64,000 bases of DNA. It comes from an uncultured Muribaculaceae bacterium. Its GTDB lineage: Bacteria; Bacteroidota; Bacteroidia; Bacteroidales; Muribaculaceae. The notes beneath the pieces were generated by a model, which saw only the letters and a list, made by a program, of their open reading frames with translations, made no database searches and had not been told where the DNA came from. The position numbers were made by a program, and so were the translations under genes. Position 1 is the stretch's first letter; the number at the start of each line of letters is the position of its first letter. This document shows positions 1 through 8,543 of this stretch, one piece after another. The DNA is taken from contig CAJUIT010000013.1 of the NCBI GenBank assembly GCA_910586565.1, positions 1 to 64,000 of the forward strand, read 5' to 3'.

Positions 1-78
1 TTGTAGGTAACAATGACTTACAACGATTTCATCCTACTTTTTTACAATTAGGCCCGTTTTTATATTTCGGTAAATGGA

Positions 79-121
79 TAAAAAAATAAGCGGTTAAGCC
101 GATGGGGCTTAATCGCTTATT
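79..121 (-). terminator. Terminator of tRNA-Gln
   Basis: An almost perfect inverted repeat (AATAAGCG-GTTAAGCC facing GGCTTAAT-CGCTTATT) lies directly downstream of the tRNA on the minus strand. It is followed on that strand by a run of seven T. This is the layout of a Rho-independent terminator. Confidence 0.8.
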
Positions 122-128
122 ATTTGAG

Positions 129-199
129 TTGTCTTACCTGGATTCGAACCAAGACAGGCAGAACCAAAAACTGCAGTGCTACCATTACACCATAAGACA
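129..199 (-). tRNA. tRNA-Gln (anticodon TTG)
   Basis: Read on the minus strand, the acceptor arms are TGTCTTA and TAAGACA. There is a D arm with GTAATGGTAGCAC, an anticodon stem GCAG/CTGC whose loop TTTTGGT places TTG at positions 34-36, and a T arm containing GGTTCGAATCC. CCA is not encoded. The innermost anticodon-stem pair is a T-T mismatch, which is tolerable. The neighbouring hairpin with a T run ends the transcript. Confidence 0.93.
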
Positions 200-351
200 A
201 TCCTGTTGCTCAAGCGGCGGGGAGACCCCGCGTGATGCCTAAAGCACCGCAAAGTTACAAACAATTTTTGTGGTGTGCAACAGGTTGCGCGGTTGGCAGG
301 CTGATTTTTTTTGAGTTGGGGAGCTGCCGGAGTAGGGAAATTTGTAGACAG

Positions 352-392
352 AAAAAACGGCTGCGTGTCGGGAAATGTGACACGCAGCCGTT
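352..392 (-). terminator. Terminator of the POT transporter gene
   Basis: A 12-base stem, CGGCTGCGTGTC paired with GACACGCAGCCG, has a 9-base loop. On the minus strand it is followed by six T. It lies 44 bases past the stop codon of the transporter gene. Confidence 0.85.
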
Positions 393-435
393 GTGGCGGG
401 ATATTTATAGGGTTGGATGGCTGTGGAGAGGTGTG

Positions 436-1959
436 TTATTTGGTTACACGTTCAAGCCACTTGAGCATGCCGAGCATGGCACCCATTGAGATGAGGCACA
501 CGGCAAGGAACACAACCCATGCAATCCAGATGGGGCATTTGTTGTAGATGAGCGGGCCAATCCACAGCAGGAGGTTACCCACGGCGGTGGCTGTGAGCCA
601 CAGACCCTGGCAGAGACCCTGCAGGTGTTTGGGGGCTACTTTCGACACGAACGAGAGTCCGAGGGGTGAGATGAAGAGCTCGGCCACTGTCATGAAGAAG
701 TAGTAGAGGATGAGAACCCACCATCCGGCTTTCACAACGGTTACGCCGCTTGTCATGAGCTGACGGAATTCGGTGCCCGAGGGGTAGTCCATCACAAGTG
801 AGAAGATGGTGAGGAAGAGGTAGGCCACGCCGGCGAGACCCATACCGATGGCGATTTTCTTGGGTGTGGAAATTTCACGGCCGCGACGACTCAGGGCTGC
901 GAAGAGCCACATGATGACGGGGGTGAGCACAATCACGAAGAAGGGGTTGACAGCCTGCCAGATTTCGGGTGCCACGGCTGAGGTGTCGACGAAATCGCGG
1001 GCGAACAGCGACATAGAGGTGCCGTTCTGGTGGAATGAGAACCAGAAGAAGATGGCGATGCCGAGCACTGCGAAGAGGGCGAACATGCGCTGACGAATTT
1101 CACCGGCCATAGCGCGTTTCTCCTCGGCTGTGTAGGTTACGGTTTCGGCTTTCTCTTTCTTCGAGGGGGTGGGAAGGCCTTTCTTTGTGCTGATGAAGAT
1201 GATGAGCGAAATGAGCATCGCGCCTACCGAAGCAAAGAAGGAGTAGTGGATGCCGGTGTTGAACACGTTGAGATATTCCTGACAGAATTCCTGCAGCGAC
1301 TGCGCGCCTGAGTGACCTACGGCGGTGGCGAGGGCATAGAGCTGGTTGACAGTCTCGTTGCTCATTGAGTCGCTGACGCTCAGGAACTGGTGGCACATTG
1401 CGGGGAACGAGGCATTGTAGACCATACCGTTGACATCGAGCCACCAGCTGCGGAGCATGGGGGCGATGAAGGGGGCGATGAGGCCGCCGATGTTGATGAA
1501 CACGTAGAAAATCTGGAAGCCGGAGTCGCGTTGTGCGGCATAGCGGGGATTGTCGTAGAGCTGACCCACAATGGCCTGGAGGTTGCCTTTGAACAGACCG
1601 TTGCCTAAGGCAATGAAAAAGAGGGCGATGCCGGTGAGGGTGAGGAGCCATGTTTTGTTGTCGGCGGTGGCAAGCACGGGGATTGCGAGCACCACATAGC
1701 CCACTGTCATGATGATGAGACCCCAGATGATGGTGGCCTTGTAGTTTTGGGTTTTGTCGGCAATCAGACCGCCAACGAGGCTGAGCACGTAGATGCCCGC
1801 GTAGAAAAACGAGTAGATGAGGGAGCTGGTTTCCTCGGAGAGCCCGAATTTGGAGCAGAGGAAGAGCACGAGCACGGCGTTCATGATGTAGTAACCGAAG
1901 CGTTCGCCCATGTTACTCAAGGCCGCGGGAATCAGTCCTTTGGGTTGGTTTTTGAACAT
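436..1959 (-). CDS. Peptide MFS transporter (POT/PTR family)
   Basis: This 507-residue inner-membrane protein belongs to the proton-dependent oligopeptide transporter family, which imports di- and tripeptides. The N-terminus carries the family signature around residues 16-24 (N-M-G-E-R-F-G-Y-Y), followed by about 14 hydrophobic segments with a large loop near residues 170-235. The family motif is normally E-x-x-E-R. Here the first Glu is Asn16 while Glu19 and Arg20 remain, so proton coupling may differ. The start at 1959 gives a normal-length protein beginning just before the first helix. The gene is followed by a strong terminator and appears to be transcribed alone. Substrate range cannot be read from sequence. 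Confidence 0.92.
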   Translation of the reverse strand: MFKNQPKGLIPAALSNMGERFGYYIMNAVLVLFLCSKFGLSEETSSLIYSFFYAGIYVLSLVGGLIADKTQNYKATIIWGLIIMTVGYVVLAIPVLATADNKTWLLTLTGIALFFIALGNGLFKGNLQAIVGQLYDNPRYAAQRDSGFQIFYVFINIGGLIAPFIAPMLRSWWLDVNGMVYNASFPAMCHQFLSVSDSMSNETVNQLYALATAVGHSGAQSLQEFCQEYLNVFNTGIHYSFFASVGAMLISLIIFISTKKGLPTPSKKEKAETVTYTAEEKRAMAGEIRQRMFALFAVLGIAIFFWFSFHQNGTSMSLFARDFVDTSAVAPEIWQAVNPFFVIVLTPVIMWLFAALSRRGREISTPKKIAIGMGLAGVAYLFLTIFSLVMDYPSGTEFRQLMTSGVTVVKAGWWVLILYYFFMTVAELFISPLGLSFVSKVAPKHLQGLCQGLWLTATAVGNLLLWIGPLIYNKCPIWIAWVVFLAVCLISMGAMLGMLKWLERVTK

Positions 1960-2036
1960 TGGTTTATTGGTTTTAGGTGATTTATCGGCGGTTTTGCCTG
2001 AAAGGGAGTGGAGACGGCTGCAGGGGTGAGGGGCGT

Positions 2037-2474
2037 TTATGCCTCACGGCGGTTTTCAATTTCCTTGAAAGCGAGGGCATACATGCGAATCTGTTTCACC
2101 ATTGCAAGCAGGCCGTTGGAGCGGGTGGGGGAGAGGTGTTCCGACAATCCGATGCGGTCGATGAAATAGAGGTCGGCGTCGAGGATTTCCTGAGGGGTGT
2201 GGCCCGAGAGCACCTCGATGAGCATTGAGATGATGCCTTTCACGATTATGGCGTCGGAATCGGCGGTGAATACAACTTTCCCTTCGGGGGTGAGGTCGGC
2301 ATTCAGCCACACACGGCTCTGGCACCCTTCGATGAGGTGCTGGGGTGTTTTGTATTGTTCGTCGATGGGGGGGAGTGCATTGCCGAGGTCGATGATGTAG
2401 GCGTAGCGGTCCATCCAGTCGTCGAGTTCCGACATTTCGGCGATTATATCGTCTTGCTTTTCGTTGATTGTCAT
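2037..2474 (-). CDS. sufE: SufE-family sulfur acceptor protein
   Basis: This 145-residue cytosolic protein is of the SufE type, which accepts sulfur from a cysteine desulfurase during Fe-S cluster assembly. The conserved cysteine lies in the motif L-I-E-G-C-Q-S at residue 51, and the C-terminal helical part ends in a typical NGLLAMVKQIR segment. The open frame extends further upstream, into a Pro/Gln-rich stretch that would overlap the M28 gene. I chose the ATG at 2474 because homology starts there. It lies 52 bases after the M28 gene in the same direction and is probably cotranscribed. No sufBCDS genes are in the window. Confidence 0.9.
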   Translation of the reverse strand: MTINEKQDDIIAEMSELDDWMDRYAYIIDLGNALPPIDEQYKTPQHLIEGCQSRVWLNADLTPEGKVVFTADSDAIIVKGIISMLIEVLSGHTPQEILDADLYFIDRIGLSEHLSPTRSNGLLAMVKQIRMYALAFKEIENRREA

Positions 2475-2526
2475 CTTTTGTTCTGCTTTATTGTTGGGTT
2501 GGGTTTGTGGTGGCGCGGGTGCGGTG

Positions 2527-3510
2527 TCAGAGCCCCGCGATGGTGTTGAGCACTGTCTGCGCCACAATTTTCATTGTGTTGCGGTCTATGCCGCCGAGAT
2601 TGTCGTCGGTGGTGTGCCAAGTGGGGTTGAAAGTTCCGGTTGCGGGGTTGAGGCTTTCGATTATGTCGATGCATGGGATGCCCGCGCGGTTGATGAACAG
2701 GTGGTCGTCGACAACGGCGCCCCCCGGTTTGTTGACGAATCTGTCGCTGTAGCCCGAGTCGCGAGCCACGGCCCACACGCGGTTCACAACGGCGGGAGCC
2801 ATTGCGTTGGAGATGTATTCGCGGTGGAACACGGCCTCATGCCCCCCTACCATGTCGAGCAGAATGCCGAACATCGGGCGGTTCTGCGTGGTGTAGGGCA
2901 TTTGCTTCACCCATTCCTGAGTGCCGAGACACCATGAGTTTTCGGTGTCGCCGGGGCCGCTCTCGCCCGAGTCCTCCATGTCGACAAACAGGAGGTCGAG
3001 CCCGATTGAATCGGGAAGGGTGCGGGCAGTGACACGGGCAGTTTCAAGCAACACGGCCACTCCGCTTGCTCCGTCGTTGGCACCGTCGACGGGGGTTGAG
3101 TGGGCGGTGGGGTCGTTATCGTTGTCGGCCCAGGGGCGTGTGTCGTAGTGGGCGAGCAGCAGCACGCGCCGAGTGGCGGTGGGGTTGATGCACCCCATTA
3201 TGTTGCGGGCCGTGAAATGTTCGCCGTTGAATGTTGTGACCGGTGCAAGCTGCACGGCGATTGAGTCGACGCCTGCCTGCCTGAGGGTCGTTTCGATTAA
3301 GTCGGCACACCAGTCGTGGGCCTGTGAGCCGGGAGTGCGCGGCCCGAGCACCACCTGTGCTTCCACATAGGTGTAGAGTGAGTCGGCGTTGGCGGTGAAT
3401 GATGGTGCTGTTGCTTCGGTGTCGGCTTCGGATGAACCGGTGTTTCCTTTGGCGCCCGAGCAGGCCGCGAAGGAAATGAGCAGTGACAGCAGTCCGATTA
3501 TCTTTTTCAT
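2527..3510 (-). CDS. M28 family metallopeptidase lipoprotein (glutaminyl cyclase-like)
   Basis: This 327-residue protein starts with a lipoprotein signal peptide whose lipobox S-F-A-A-C puts the lipidated cysteine at residue 17. The remainder is an M28 alpha/beta zinc hydrolase fold: AHYDTRP, DGANDGASG with a metal-binding Asp, DLLFVDMEDSG, and WHTTDDN near the C-terminus with the last metal-binding His. This order matches the M28 group that includes glutaminyl-peptide cyclotransferases, so the role is either N-terminal glutamine cyclisation or aminopeptidase activity on exported proteins. The -7 box sits only about five bases before the ATG, so the message may be leaderless. SufE follows in the same direction. 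Confidence 0.88.
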   Translation of the reverse strand: MKKIIGLLSLLISFAACSGAKGNTGSSEADTEATAPSFTANADSLYTYVEAQVVLGPRTPGSQAHDWCADLIETTLRQAGVDSIAVQLAPVTTFNGEHFTARNIMGCINPTATRRVLLLAHYDTRPWADNDNDPTAHSTPVDGANDGASGVAVLLETARVTARTLPDSIGLDLLFVDMEDSGESGPGDTENSWCLGTQEWVKQMPYTTQNRPMFGILLDMVGGHEAVFHREYISNAMAPAVVNRVWAVARDSGYSDRFVNKPGGAVVDDHLFINRAGIPCIDIIESLNPATGTFNPTWHTTDDNLGGIDRNTMKIVAQTVLNTIAGL

Positions 3511-3514
3511 GTCA

Positions 3515-3546
3515 CAAATATAGCCTTTTAAGTGGTTTTGTGCAAA
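3515..3546 (-). promoter_or_regulatory. Promoter of the M28 lipoprotein gene
   Basis: On the minus strand TTTG (3543-3546) and TATATTTG (3515-3522) are separated by 20 bases, a full match to the Bacteroidota housekeeping promoter. The predicted start site falls at or within a few bases of the start codon at 3510. Confidence 0.65.
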
Positions 3547-3889
3547 TCAATTGCCGCGAAGCCGGGCAATGTGGCGGGGCGGAGGCGGGGGAGTGAGGTG
3601 TATAAAAACGAAAAGTGTGTTTCTTCACAGAAACACACCTCCCTCATAACCAAAATTCAAGTATATATATCGTATCGTCTAACAAACGTTTCGGTAGTTG
3701 GGGCGATTAACCGGTTGCAGAGCGGATGTCGTGAAATGCCGTTTTCTGCCACGACCGATAAATCACACCGCAAAATTAGTGATTTTTCGCAGGATGGGAA
3801 GCCTGCCGTTGTTAAAATGAGTTAACGCGACCCCGAATGGCTATTGTGACGGCTGTGGGGCGCGTCTCAAAGGCTTCCGGGTGGGGTGT
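3547..3889. other. Intergenic stretch without a gene
   Basis: About 340 bases lie between the panB stop and the M28 promoter. I see no convincing reading frame, tRNA or known RNA. It contains one clear hairpin (3615-3638), listed separately. Confidence 0.6.
3615..3638 (-). terminator. Hairpin, possible terminator
   Basis: A perfect 10-base stem, GTGTGTTTCT with AGAAACACAC, has a 4-base loop. On the minus strand a T-rich tract follows. It lies about 250 bases past panB, so termination of panB readthrough is plausible but unproven. Confidence 0.4.
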
Positions 3890-4711
3890 TTAGTAGGATT
3901 CCTCGGGAGATGGGAACGATTTATCTTTTACGTCAGCAATGTAGCTGCCTACGGCTTGCCCGATGGTTTCGGCAAGGTTGGCGTAGAGGCGCAGGAACTT
4001 GGGCCGGAAACCGGTGTTCATGCCGAGCATATCCTGAAGCACAAGCACCTGACCGTCGGTTCCGGCTCCTGCACCGATGCCGATTGTGGGGATTGAGATT
4101 GCTTCCGATACTTTTGCGGCCAGGGGTGCAGGGATTTTTTCGAGCACGATGGCGAAGCAGCCGAGTTCCTCAAGCAATTTCGCATCGGCGATGAGGCGTT
4201 CGGCCTCGGCTTCGGCTTTGGCGCGGATTCCGTAGCCACCGAACTTGTTGACCGACTGGGGGGTGAGCCCGAGGTGTCCCATCACGGGGATTCCTGCCGA
4301 GAGGATTTTGCGGATGGAGGGGGCGATTTCGCTGCCACCTTCCATCTTCACGGCTGCGGCGCCCGATTCGCGCATAACTTTCACGGCCGAGCGGAGTGCT
4401 TCGAGTTCGTCGCCCTGATAGGTGCCGAACGGGAGGTCGACGATTACCATTGCGCGGTTTACGGCGCGTGTCACGCACTGCGCGTGGTAAATCATCTGGT
4501 CGAGGGTGATGGGGAGTGTGGTGCCGTAGCCGGCCATGACGTTGGCGGCCGAGTCGCCCACAAGGATGAGGTCGATGCCGGCGGCGTCGACGAGGCCTGC
4601 CATTGTGTAGTCGTAGGCTGTGATCATGGCAATCTTCTCGCCGCGCTGCTTCATCTGCTGCACGGTCGATGTGGTTACCTTCTTGGGAATGTCGATTGTG
4701 TTGGTTGACAT
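3890..4711 (-). CDS. panB: 3-methyl-2-oxobutanoate hydroxymethyltransferase
   Basis: This 273-residue cytosolic enzyme carries out the first committed step of pantothenate synthesis, adding a hydroxymethyl group from methylenetetrahydrofolate to 2-oxoisovalerate. The TIM-barrel signatures are complete: ITAYDYT near the N-terminus, LVGDSAANVMAGY with metal-binding residues, MGHLGLTPQ, VLEKIP with the catalytic Glu, and IGIGAG. The frame is open upstream, but homology begins at MSTNTIDIPKK, so the ATG at 4711 is preferred over the upstream start at 4840. panC and panD are not nearby. A hairpin separates it from the upstream TPR gene, so it probably has its own promoter. Confidence 0.95.
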   Translation of the reverse strand: MSTNTIDIPKKVTTSTVQQMKQRGEKIAMITAYDYTMAGLVDAAGIDLILVGDSAANVMAGYGTTLPITLDQMIYHAQCVTRAVNRAMVIVDLPFGTYQGDELEALRSAVKVMRESGAAAVKMEGGSEIAPSIRKILSAGIPVMGHLGLTPQSVNKFGGYGIRAKAEAEAERLIADAKLLEELGCFAIVLEKIPAPLAAKVSEAISIPTIGIGAGAGTDGQVLVLQDMLGMNTGFRPKFLRLYANLAETIGQAVGSYIADVKDKSFPSPEESY

Positions 4712-4762
4712 GATTGCGTTTTGTTTTGTTGTGTGGGGCCCGATGATGGCGCCCGGTTGCAG

Positions 4763-4798
4763 AAAAGGCTTTTCTCCGCGGTGGAGAAGAGCCTTTTC
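4763..4798 (-). terminator. Terminator after the TPR membrane protein gene
   Basis: AAAAGGCT-TTTCTCC faces GGAGAAG-AGCCTTTT around a short loop. It lies between the stop of the gene at 4862 and the start of panB. Its A/T-flanked arms let it work in either direction. Confidence 0.7.
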
Positions 4799-4861
4799 AT
4801 GGTGTTGGGTTATTGCGTTTACCGGTTGCCCGATGGGCAACGGTTTCGACGGTTGTCGTGA

Positions 4862-5545
4862 TTATTTGGCTTCGGGCTGCAGTTTTGCGCGGTCGAGGAG
4901 CTTCTGCACGTCGATGTTGTGCGACTGGCCGTAGAGGGGGTAGTCGGTCACGATGGTCTGATACTGCTCAGCTTCGGCCGAGTGGTTGCCCTGGGCTGCA
5001 TACACGCGAGCGAGCTTCATGATGAAGAAGGGGGTGTAGGCAGGGTTGTTGTCGCTGGTTGAGATGGCTTTCTTGAATGCTGCGGCAGCATCGTCGAGGC
5101 GGTCGAGGTTAACAAGGCAGTCGCCTTTGAGCGAGTAGGCACCGGCGCCGATGATTTCCTCTTTCACCGAGTATTTGTCGATGTATTTGAGGGCATCTTC
5201 ATATTTGCCGTCCTGATAGAGGAGGATGGCGCTCTGAAGAGCTGCGCGGTTGGCTGCGTCGTAGCTGCCGTTGTCGGCCAAAGCCATATATTGCACCATT
5301 GCGGTGGAGTCGTTGCCGTTGGCGAGTTCAAGGTCGGCTGCGCCAATCTGGTCGTTCTGTTTCTGGATTCCGGGTGTGCGGAAGAAGTAGACGTAAGCAA
5401 GCACGATTGCTGCCACGGCAACTACCACGAGCGAGCACACCATGATGATTTTTTTGTTGTCCTGCACCTTCCGGGTCATTTCGGTCAACGAATCGTTGAG
5501 GCCGTCGAGGCCGGTTTCGGGAGTCTCTTGGATCTTTTTAGACAT
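4862..5545 (-). CDS. Membrane-anchored TPR protein, YfgM-like
   Basis: This 227-residue protein has a charged cytosolic N-terminus of about 32 residues, one transmembrane helix at about residues 33-55, and a helical exported part with tetratricopeptide-like units (ALQSAILLYQDGKYEDALKYI, GDCLVNLDRLDDAAAAFKKA, ARVYAAQGNHSAEAEQYQTI). The topology and length match YfgM-type ancillary proteins of the Sec translocon, which cooperate with periplasmic chaperones in other bacteria. That role is inferred. A promoter with good -33 and -7 boxes sits upstream and a hairpin terminator downstream, so it is likely a single-gene unit. Confidence 0.8.
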   Translation of the reverse strand: MSKKIQETPETGLDGLNDSLTEMTRKVQDNKKIIMVCSLVVVAVAAIVLAYVYFFRTPGIQKQNDQIGAADLELANGNDSTAMVQYMALADNGSYDAANRAALQSAILLYQDGKYEDALKYIDKYSVKEEIIGAGAYSLKGDCLVNLDRLDDAAAAFKKAISTSDNNPAYTPFFIMKLARVYAAQGNHSAEAEQYQTIVTDYPLYGQSHNIDVQKLLDRAKLQPEAK

Positions 5546-5636
5546 GGATTATGACGGTTATGTTATTTGTTTCGAGTGTTTAAAACGGGGTTCCCTCTGG
5601 GTTGAGACACACCACGGGCACACTCCGTTCAGAGCG

Positions 5637-5667
5637 CAAAATTAATGAATTGGGTGTAAACGGCAAA
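5637..5667 (-). promoter_or_regulatory. Promoter of the TPR membrane protein gene
   Basis: On the minus strand TTTG (5664-5667) and TAATTTTG (5637-5644) are spaced by 19 bases. The predicted start site is near 5630 and gives a leader of about 85 bases. Confidence 0.7.
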
Positions 5668-5794
5668 AAAAAACGGCTTCAATTCAAAATTTTTTGAATT
5701 TTATGCGTTAACTTTATGCGCCTCAATTGTTCCCCGCGTGTGATGCAGCTTGCCGAAGGGGGCAATCGGGCACCTGACAAAAACAAATTTGACG

Positions 5795-6268
5795 ATGATG
5801 AAACGCGAAACCATAATCCGATTTGATGAACTGACCTACGATGAACTTCCGGCCGATGAGAAAGTGCTGGTCGACACTGCCGTTGATGCCACCTCACGCA
5901 GCTATGCCCCCTATTCCAATTTCAGGGTCGGAGCTGCCATCGCCCTCGACAATGGCGAGATTATAGCCGGCTCAAATCAGGAAAATGTGGCGTTCCCGTC
6001 GGGCACATGTGCCGAGCGTAGCGCGTGTTTCTATGCCCATGCCCGCTATCCCGAAGCCAAATTTGAGAAAATTGCCATCGCTGCCCGCGGCACCGACGGC
6101 GAATTCACTGCCGAGCCGACCGCTCCGTGCGGCGCATGCCGCCAGGCGCTGCTCGAATATGAGGTTCTTGCCGGTCACGATGTGCCTGTTATCCTGATGG
6201 GTCGCGAAAAAATCTACCGTCTCCCCTCGGTGCGCTCAACCCTCCCCTTTGCTTTCTCGGAGTTTTAA
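5795..6268 (+). CDS. cdd: Cytidine deaminase
   Basis: This 157-residue cytosolic enzyme deaminates cytidine and deoxycytidine in pyrimidine salvage. The zinc site is visible as T-C72-A-E74 (metal ligand and catalytic Glu) and P-C111-G-A-C114. YAPYSNFRVGAA is the usual substrate-binding segment. Length fits the small tetrameric form. Two ATG codons follow each other at 5795 and 5798. The frame stays open upstream to 5750, but that extension shows no homology to the family. It is divergent from the TPR gene, with 249 bases between them, and is probably monocistronic. Confidence 0.93.
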   Translation: MMKRETIIRFDELTYDELPADEKVLVDTAVDATSRSYAPYSNFRVGAAIALDNGEIIAGSNQENVAFPSGTCAERSACFYAHARYPEAKFEKIAIAARGTDGEFTAEPTAPCGACRQALLEYEVLAGHDVPVILMGREKIYRLPSVRSTLPFAFSEF

Positions 6269-6314
6269 AATGTGTGTTATCACGGCCTGTCAGTGATGGA
6301 GTGCTCCGGCGGGG

Positions 6315-6346
6315 TTTGTTTGTTCCGGCGGGTTTTATTAACTTTG
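6315..6346 (+). promoter_or_regulatory. Promoter of gldE
   Basis: TTTG (6315-6318) and TAACTTTG (6339-6346) are separated by 20 bases. The start site would be near 6353, about 60 bases before the gldE ATG. Confidence 0.7.
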
Positions 6347-6414
6347 CCTTGAATTTCACGGGATAAGAAAACAGGTTGCGCCCGACGGGCTCACCCGGTT
6401 GTATCTCCGGAATA

Positions 6415-7815
6415 ATGTTGAACAGACTTTTTTTAATTTTGGATACCGACCCTTTACCATTTTTTGATGCTTTAGCCGGAATGTTTTCGGGCTATGATTT
6501 AATGGCTGCCGTTGCAACGGTTGCTGATTTTGGTGTCGCGCAGATAGTGGCGCTTGTGTGTGCCCTGCTGGCACTGTTGATTTCGGGATTTGTGAGTGGC
6601 AGCGAGATTGCATTTTTCTCCATCACGCCGCAGCAGGCCGAGGAGCTCGACGAATCGCCGCGCTCACAGGCCATAAAACGTTTGTTGGAACAGCCCGAGC
6701 GGCTGCTGGCTACAATTCTCATTACGAACAATCTTGTGAACGTCACCATCGTGGTGTTGATGTCGTTCGCGCTGTCGGAAATGTTTGCGCAGATGCCCGG
6801 TTGGCTAAACTTTGTGTTGCAAACGGTGCTTCTCACGTTCCTCATCCTTCTCTTTGGCGAAATTCTTCCCAAACTTGTTGCCAACACTTCCCCTATGCGA
6901 TGGGCGCGGTTTGCAACATCGGGAATTAATTTCTTTATCAAGATTTTCTTCCCCATATCCTCCGTGCTGGTGCAGTCGACAAAGATTGTTAACCGCGTGG
7001 TTACCAAGCAGAGCCGCAACATAACGGCCGACGAGCTGGGGCAGGCTCTCGAGATAACCGAGGGTGCCGGCGGCCAGGATAAACAGATGCTGGAGGGAAT
7101 TTTGAAATTCGGCGACACCACAGCCTCTGAAATCATGACTCCGCGAGTGGATATCGTGGGGCTCGATGCCGACATGACCTTTGAAGAGGTGATGAAAATT
7201 GTGGTTGAGAAAGGCTATTCGCGTTTGCCGGTGTTCGGCGACTCGCAGGACGATATACGCGGAGTGCTCTATGCCCGCGACCTCCTTCCATATATTAACG
7301 TGGGAGAGTGCGGGGAGCAACCCAAGGAAAATTTCGAGTGGCAGAAACTCATCAGAAAAACCCACTTCGTGCCCGAATCGAGAATGATCGATGACCTCAT
7401 GGAGGATTTCCGCACTCTCAAAATCCACATGGCTATTGTTGTGGATGAATTCGGCGGCACACAGGGGGTAGTGACCCTTGAGGATGTTCTTGAGGAGATT
7501 GTGGGCGACATCAACGACGAATATGACGACGAGGAGAAAACCTACAGCCGTTTGCCCGACGACACATATATTTTTGAAGGGAAAACGCTGCTGACCGACT
7601 TTTTCCGCATCACCGGGCTTGACGAGGAGGACTATGCCCCCGTGGCCGAGGATTGCGAGACTCTGGCCGGAATGCTTCTGGCCATCAAGGGCGATTTTCC
7701 CAAGGAGAAGGAGCCGATGGTTTTCGGTCGCTGCCGTTTCCTGATTCTGCATGTGGAGCATCACCGCATCGCATCGGTGAGGGTGAAAGTTATGCCCGAG
7801 GTGCAAACTGAATGA
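6415..7815 (+). CDS. gldE: GldE-like membrane protein (CNNM, CBS pair, CorC/HlyC domain)
   Basis: This 466-residue protein has an N-terminal CNNM/DUF21 membrane domain (GFVSGSEIAFFSI and several helices up to about residue 190). A pair of CBS domains follows (MTPRVDIVGLDADMTFEEV; GYSRLPVFGDSQDDIRGVLY; VDEFGGTQGVVTLEDVLEEI), and a CorC/HlyC transporter-associated domain forms the C-terminus. In Bacteroidota this architecture next to a phosphopantetheinyl transferase is GldE, named from gliding motility but also present in non-gliding species, where ion transport or a supporting role in outer-membrane biogenesis is possible. I use the ATG at 6415, since the predicted transcript starts near 6353 and homology begins there. 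No gldD follows. Confidence 0.85.
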   Translation: MLNRLFLILDTDPLPFFDALAGMFSGYDLMAAVATVADFGVAQIVALVCALLALLISGFVSGSEIAFFSITPQQAEELDESPRSQAIKRLLEQPERLLATILITNNLVNVTIVVLMSFALSEMFAQMPGWLNFVLQTVLLTFLILLFGEILPKLVANTSPMRWARFATSGINFFIKIFFPISSVLVQSTKIVNRVVTKQSRNITADELGQALEITEGAGGQDKQMLEGILKFGDTTASEIMTPRVDIVGLDADMTFEEVMKIVVEKGYSRLPVFGDSQDDIRGVLYARDLLPYINVGECGEQPKENFEWQKLIRKTHFVPESRMIDDLMEDFRTLKIHMAIVVDEFGGTQGVVTLEDVLEEIVGDINDEYDDEEKTYSRLPDDTYIFEGKTLLTDFFRITGLDEEDYAPVAEDCETLAGMLLAIKGDFPKEKEPMVFGRCRFLILHVEHHRIASVRVKVMPEVQTE

Positions 7816-7861
7816 TGCCCGCATCCGCCCTAAGTTACATCTGTCTAAACAAAAAAGGATT

Positions 7862-8473
7862 ATGCTCATCTGTCGCTTTCGCTCCGTGAGTGTCTACGGG
7901 TGCGCCGTTGAGCCGTCGGCTTCCCGCCACGCGGCCGAAACGGCGGCTGTGGCGGCGTTGGTGAGCGAGTGCGTGCGCGATGGAGTGCTTCCACCCGGTG
8001 CCGCAATCAGTCATCGCGAGTCGGGTGCGCCATATATTGAGGGCACGGTTGCGAGCGTGAGCGTGTCGCACTGCAGGGAGTTTGCCCTGTTGGCGGTTCA
8101 TGCCGGAGGGCTGCCAATCGGGATTGATGCCGAATCGGCCAACCGCGGAGGGCAGCTTGAACGTGTCGCCTCGAAATTCCTCTCGGAGGAGCAGGCGAGC
8201 TCGTGGGGAGGTGAGGCCGCTCTCATGCTGCGGGCATGGACAGTGAAGGAAGCCGTCTATAAATGCGCGGGAGTGGCCGGGCTGCCGCTCCGCTCAATTC
8301 CGTTGCCCGAGTTGATTGTGGGGGCGGTCAACGCTAATGTTAAAGCCGGAGAGGTGACCATAGGCCACGAATATGGAGCGATGCCGATTCAGCTTTATTA
8401 TATTAATGTGCCGCACTTTGCGGGGTTGGTTACGTTGGCCACGGGAGCTGCCAAGCCTGATGCCGGTGATTGA
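7862..8473 (+). CDS. 4'-phosphopantetheinyl transferase superfamily protein
   Basis: This 203-residue cytosolic enzyme transfers phosphopantetheine from CoA to carrier proteins. The Sfp-type signatures are present: VSVSH, I-G-I-D-A-E with the magnesium-binding acids, and W-T-V-K-E-A-V-Y-K with the catalytic Glu/Lys. It starts 46 bases after gldE in the same direction and is likely cotranscribed. The natural carrier protein is not identifiable from the window. The last 40 residues diverge from typical relatives. Confidence 0.88.
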   Translation: MLICRFRSVSVYGCAVEPSASRHAAETAAVAALVSECVRDGVLPPGAAISHRESGAPYIEGTVASVSVSHCREFALLAVHAGGLPIGIDAESANRGGQLERVASKFLSEEQASSWGGEAALMLRAWTVKEAVYKCAGVAGLPLRSIPLPELIVGAVNANVKAGEVTIGHEYGAMPIQLYYINVPHFAGLVTLATGAAKPDAGD

Positions 8474-8543
8474 AAGCGATAAAAAACTCAGTCAACCGCT
8501 TAAACTGTGGCTCAGGATTGGAGCTTGTTAAAAATATTTTTTG

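Noticed and set aside
1100..1651. Long Arg/His-rich minus-strand frame inside the POT gene
   Set aside because: It is an out-of-frame shadow typical of GC-rich genes. The POT protein is clearly the real product.
3650..3790. Possible RNA gene between panB and the M28 gene
   Set aside because: No cloverleaf, terminator in the right place or known RNA motif could be found beyond one simple hairpin.
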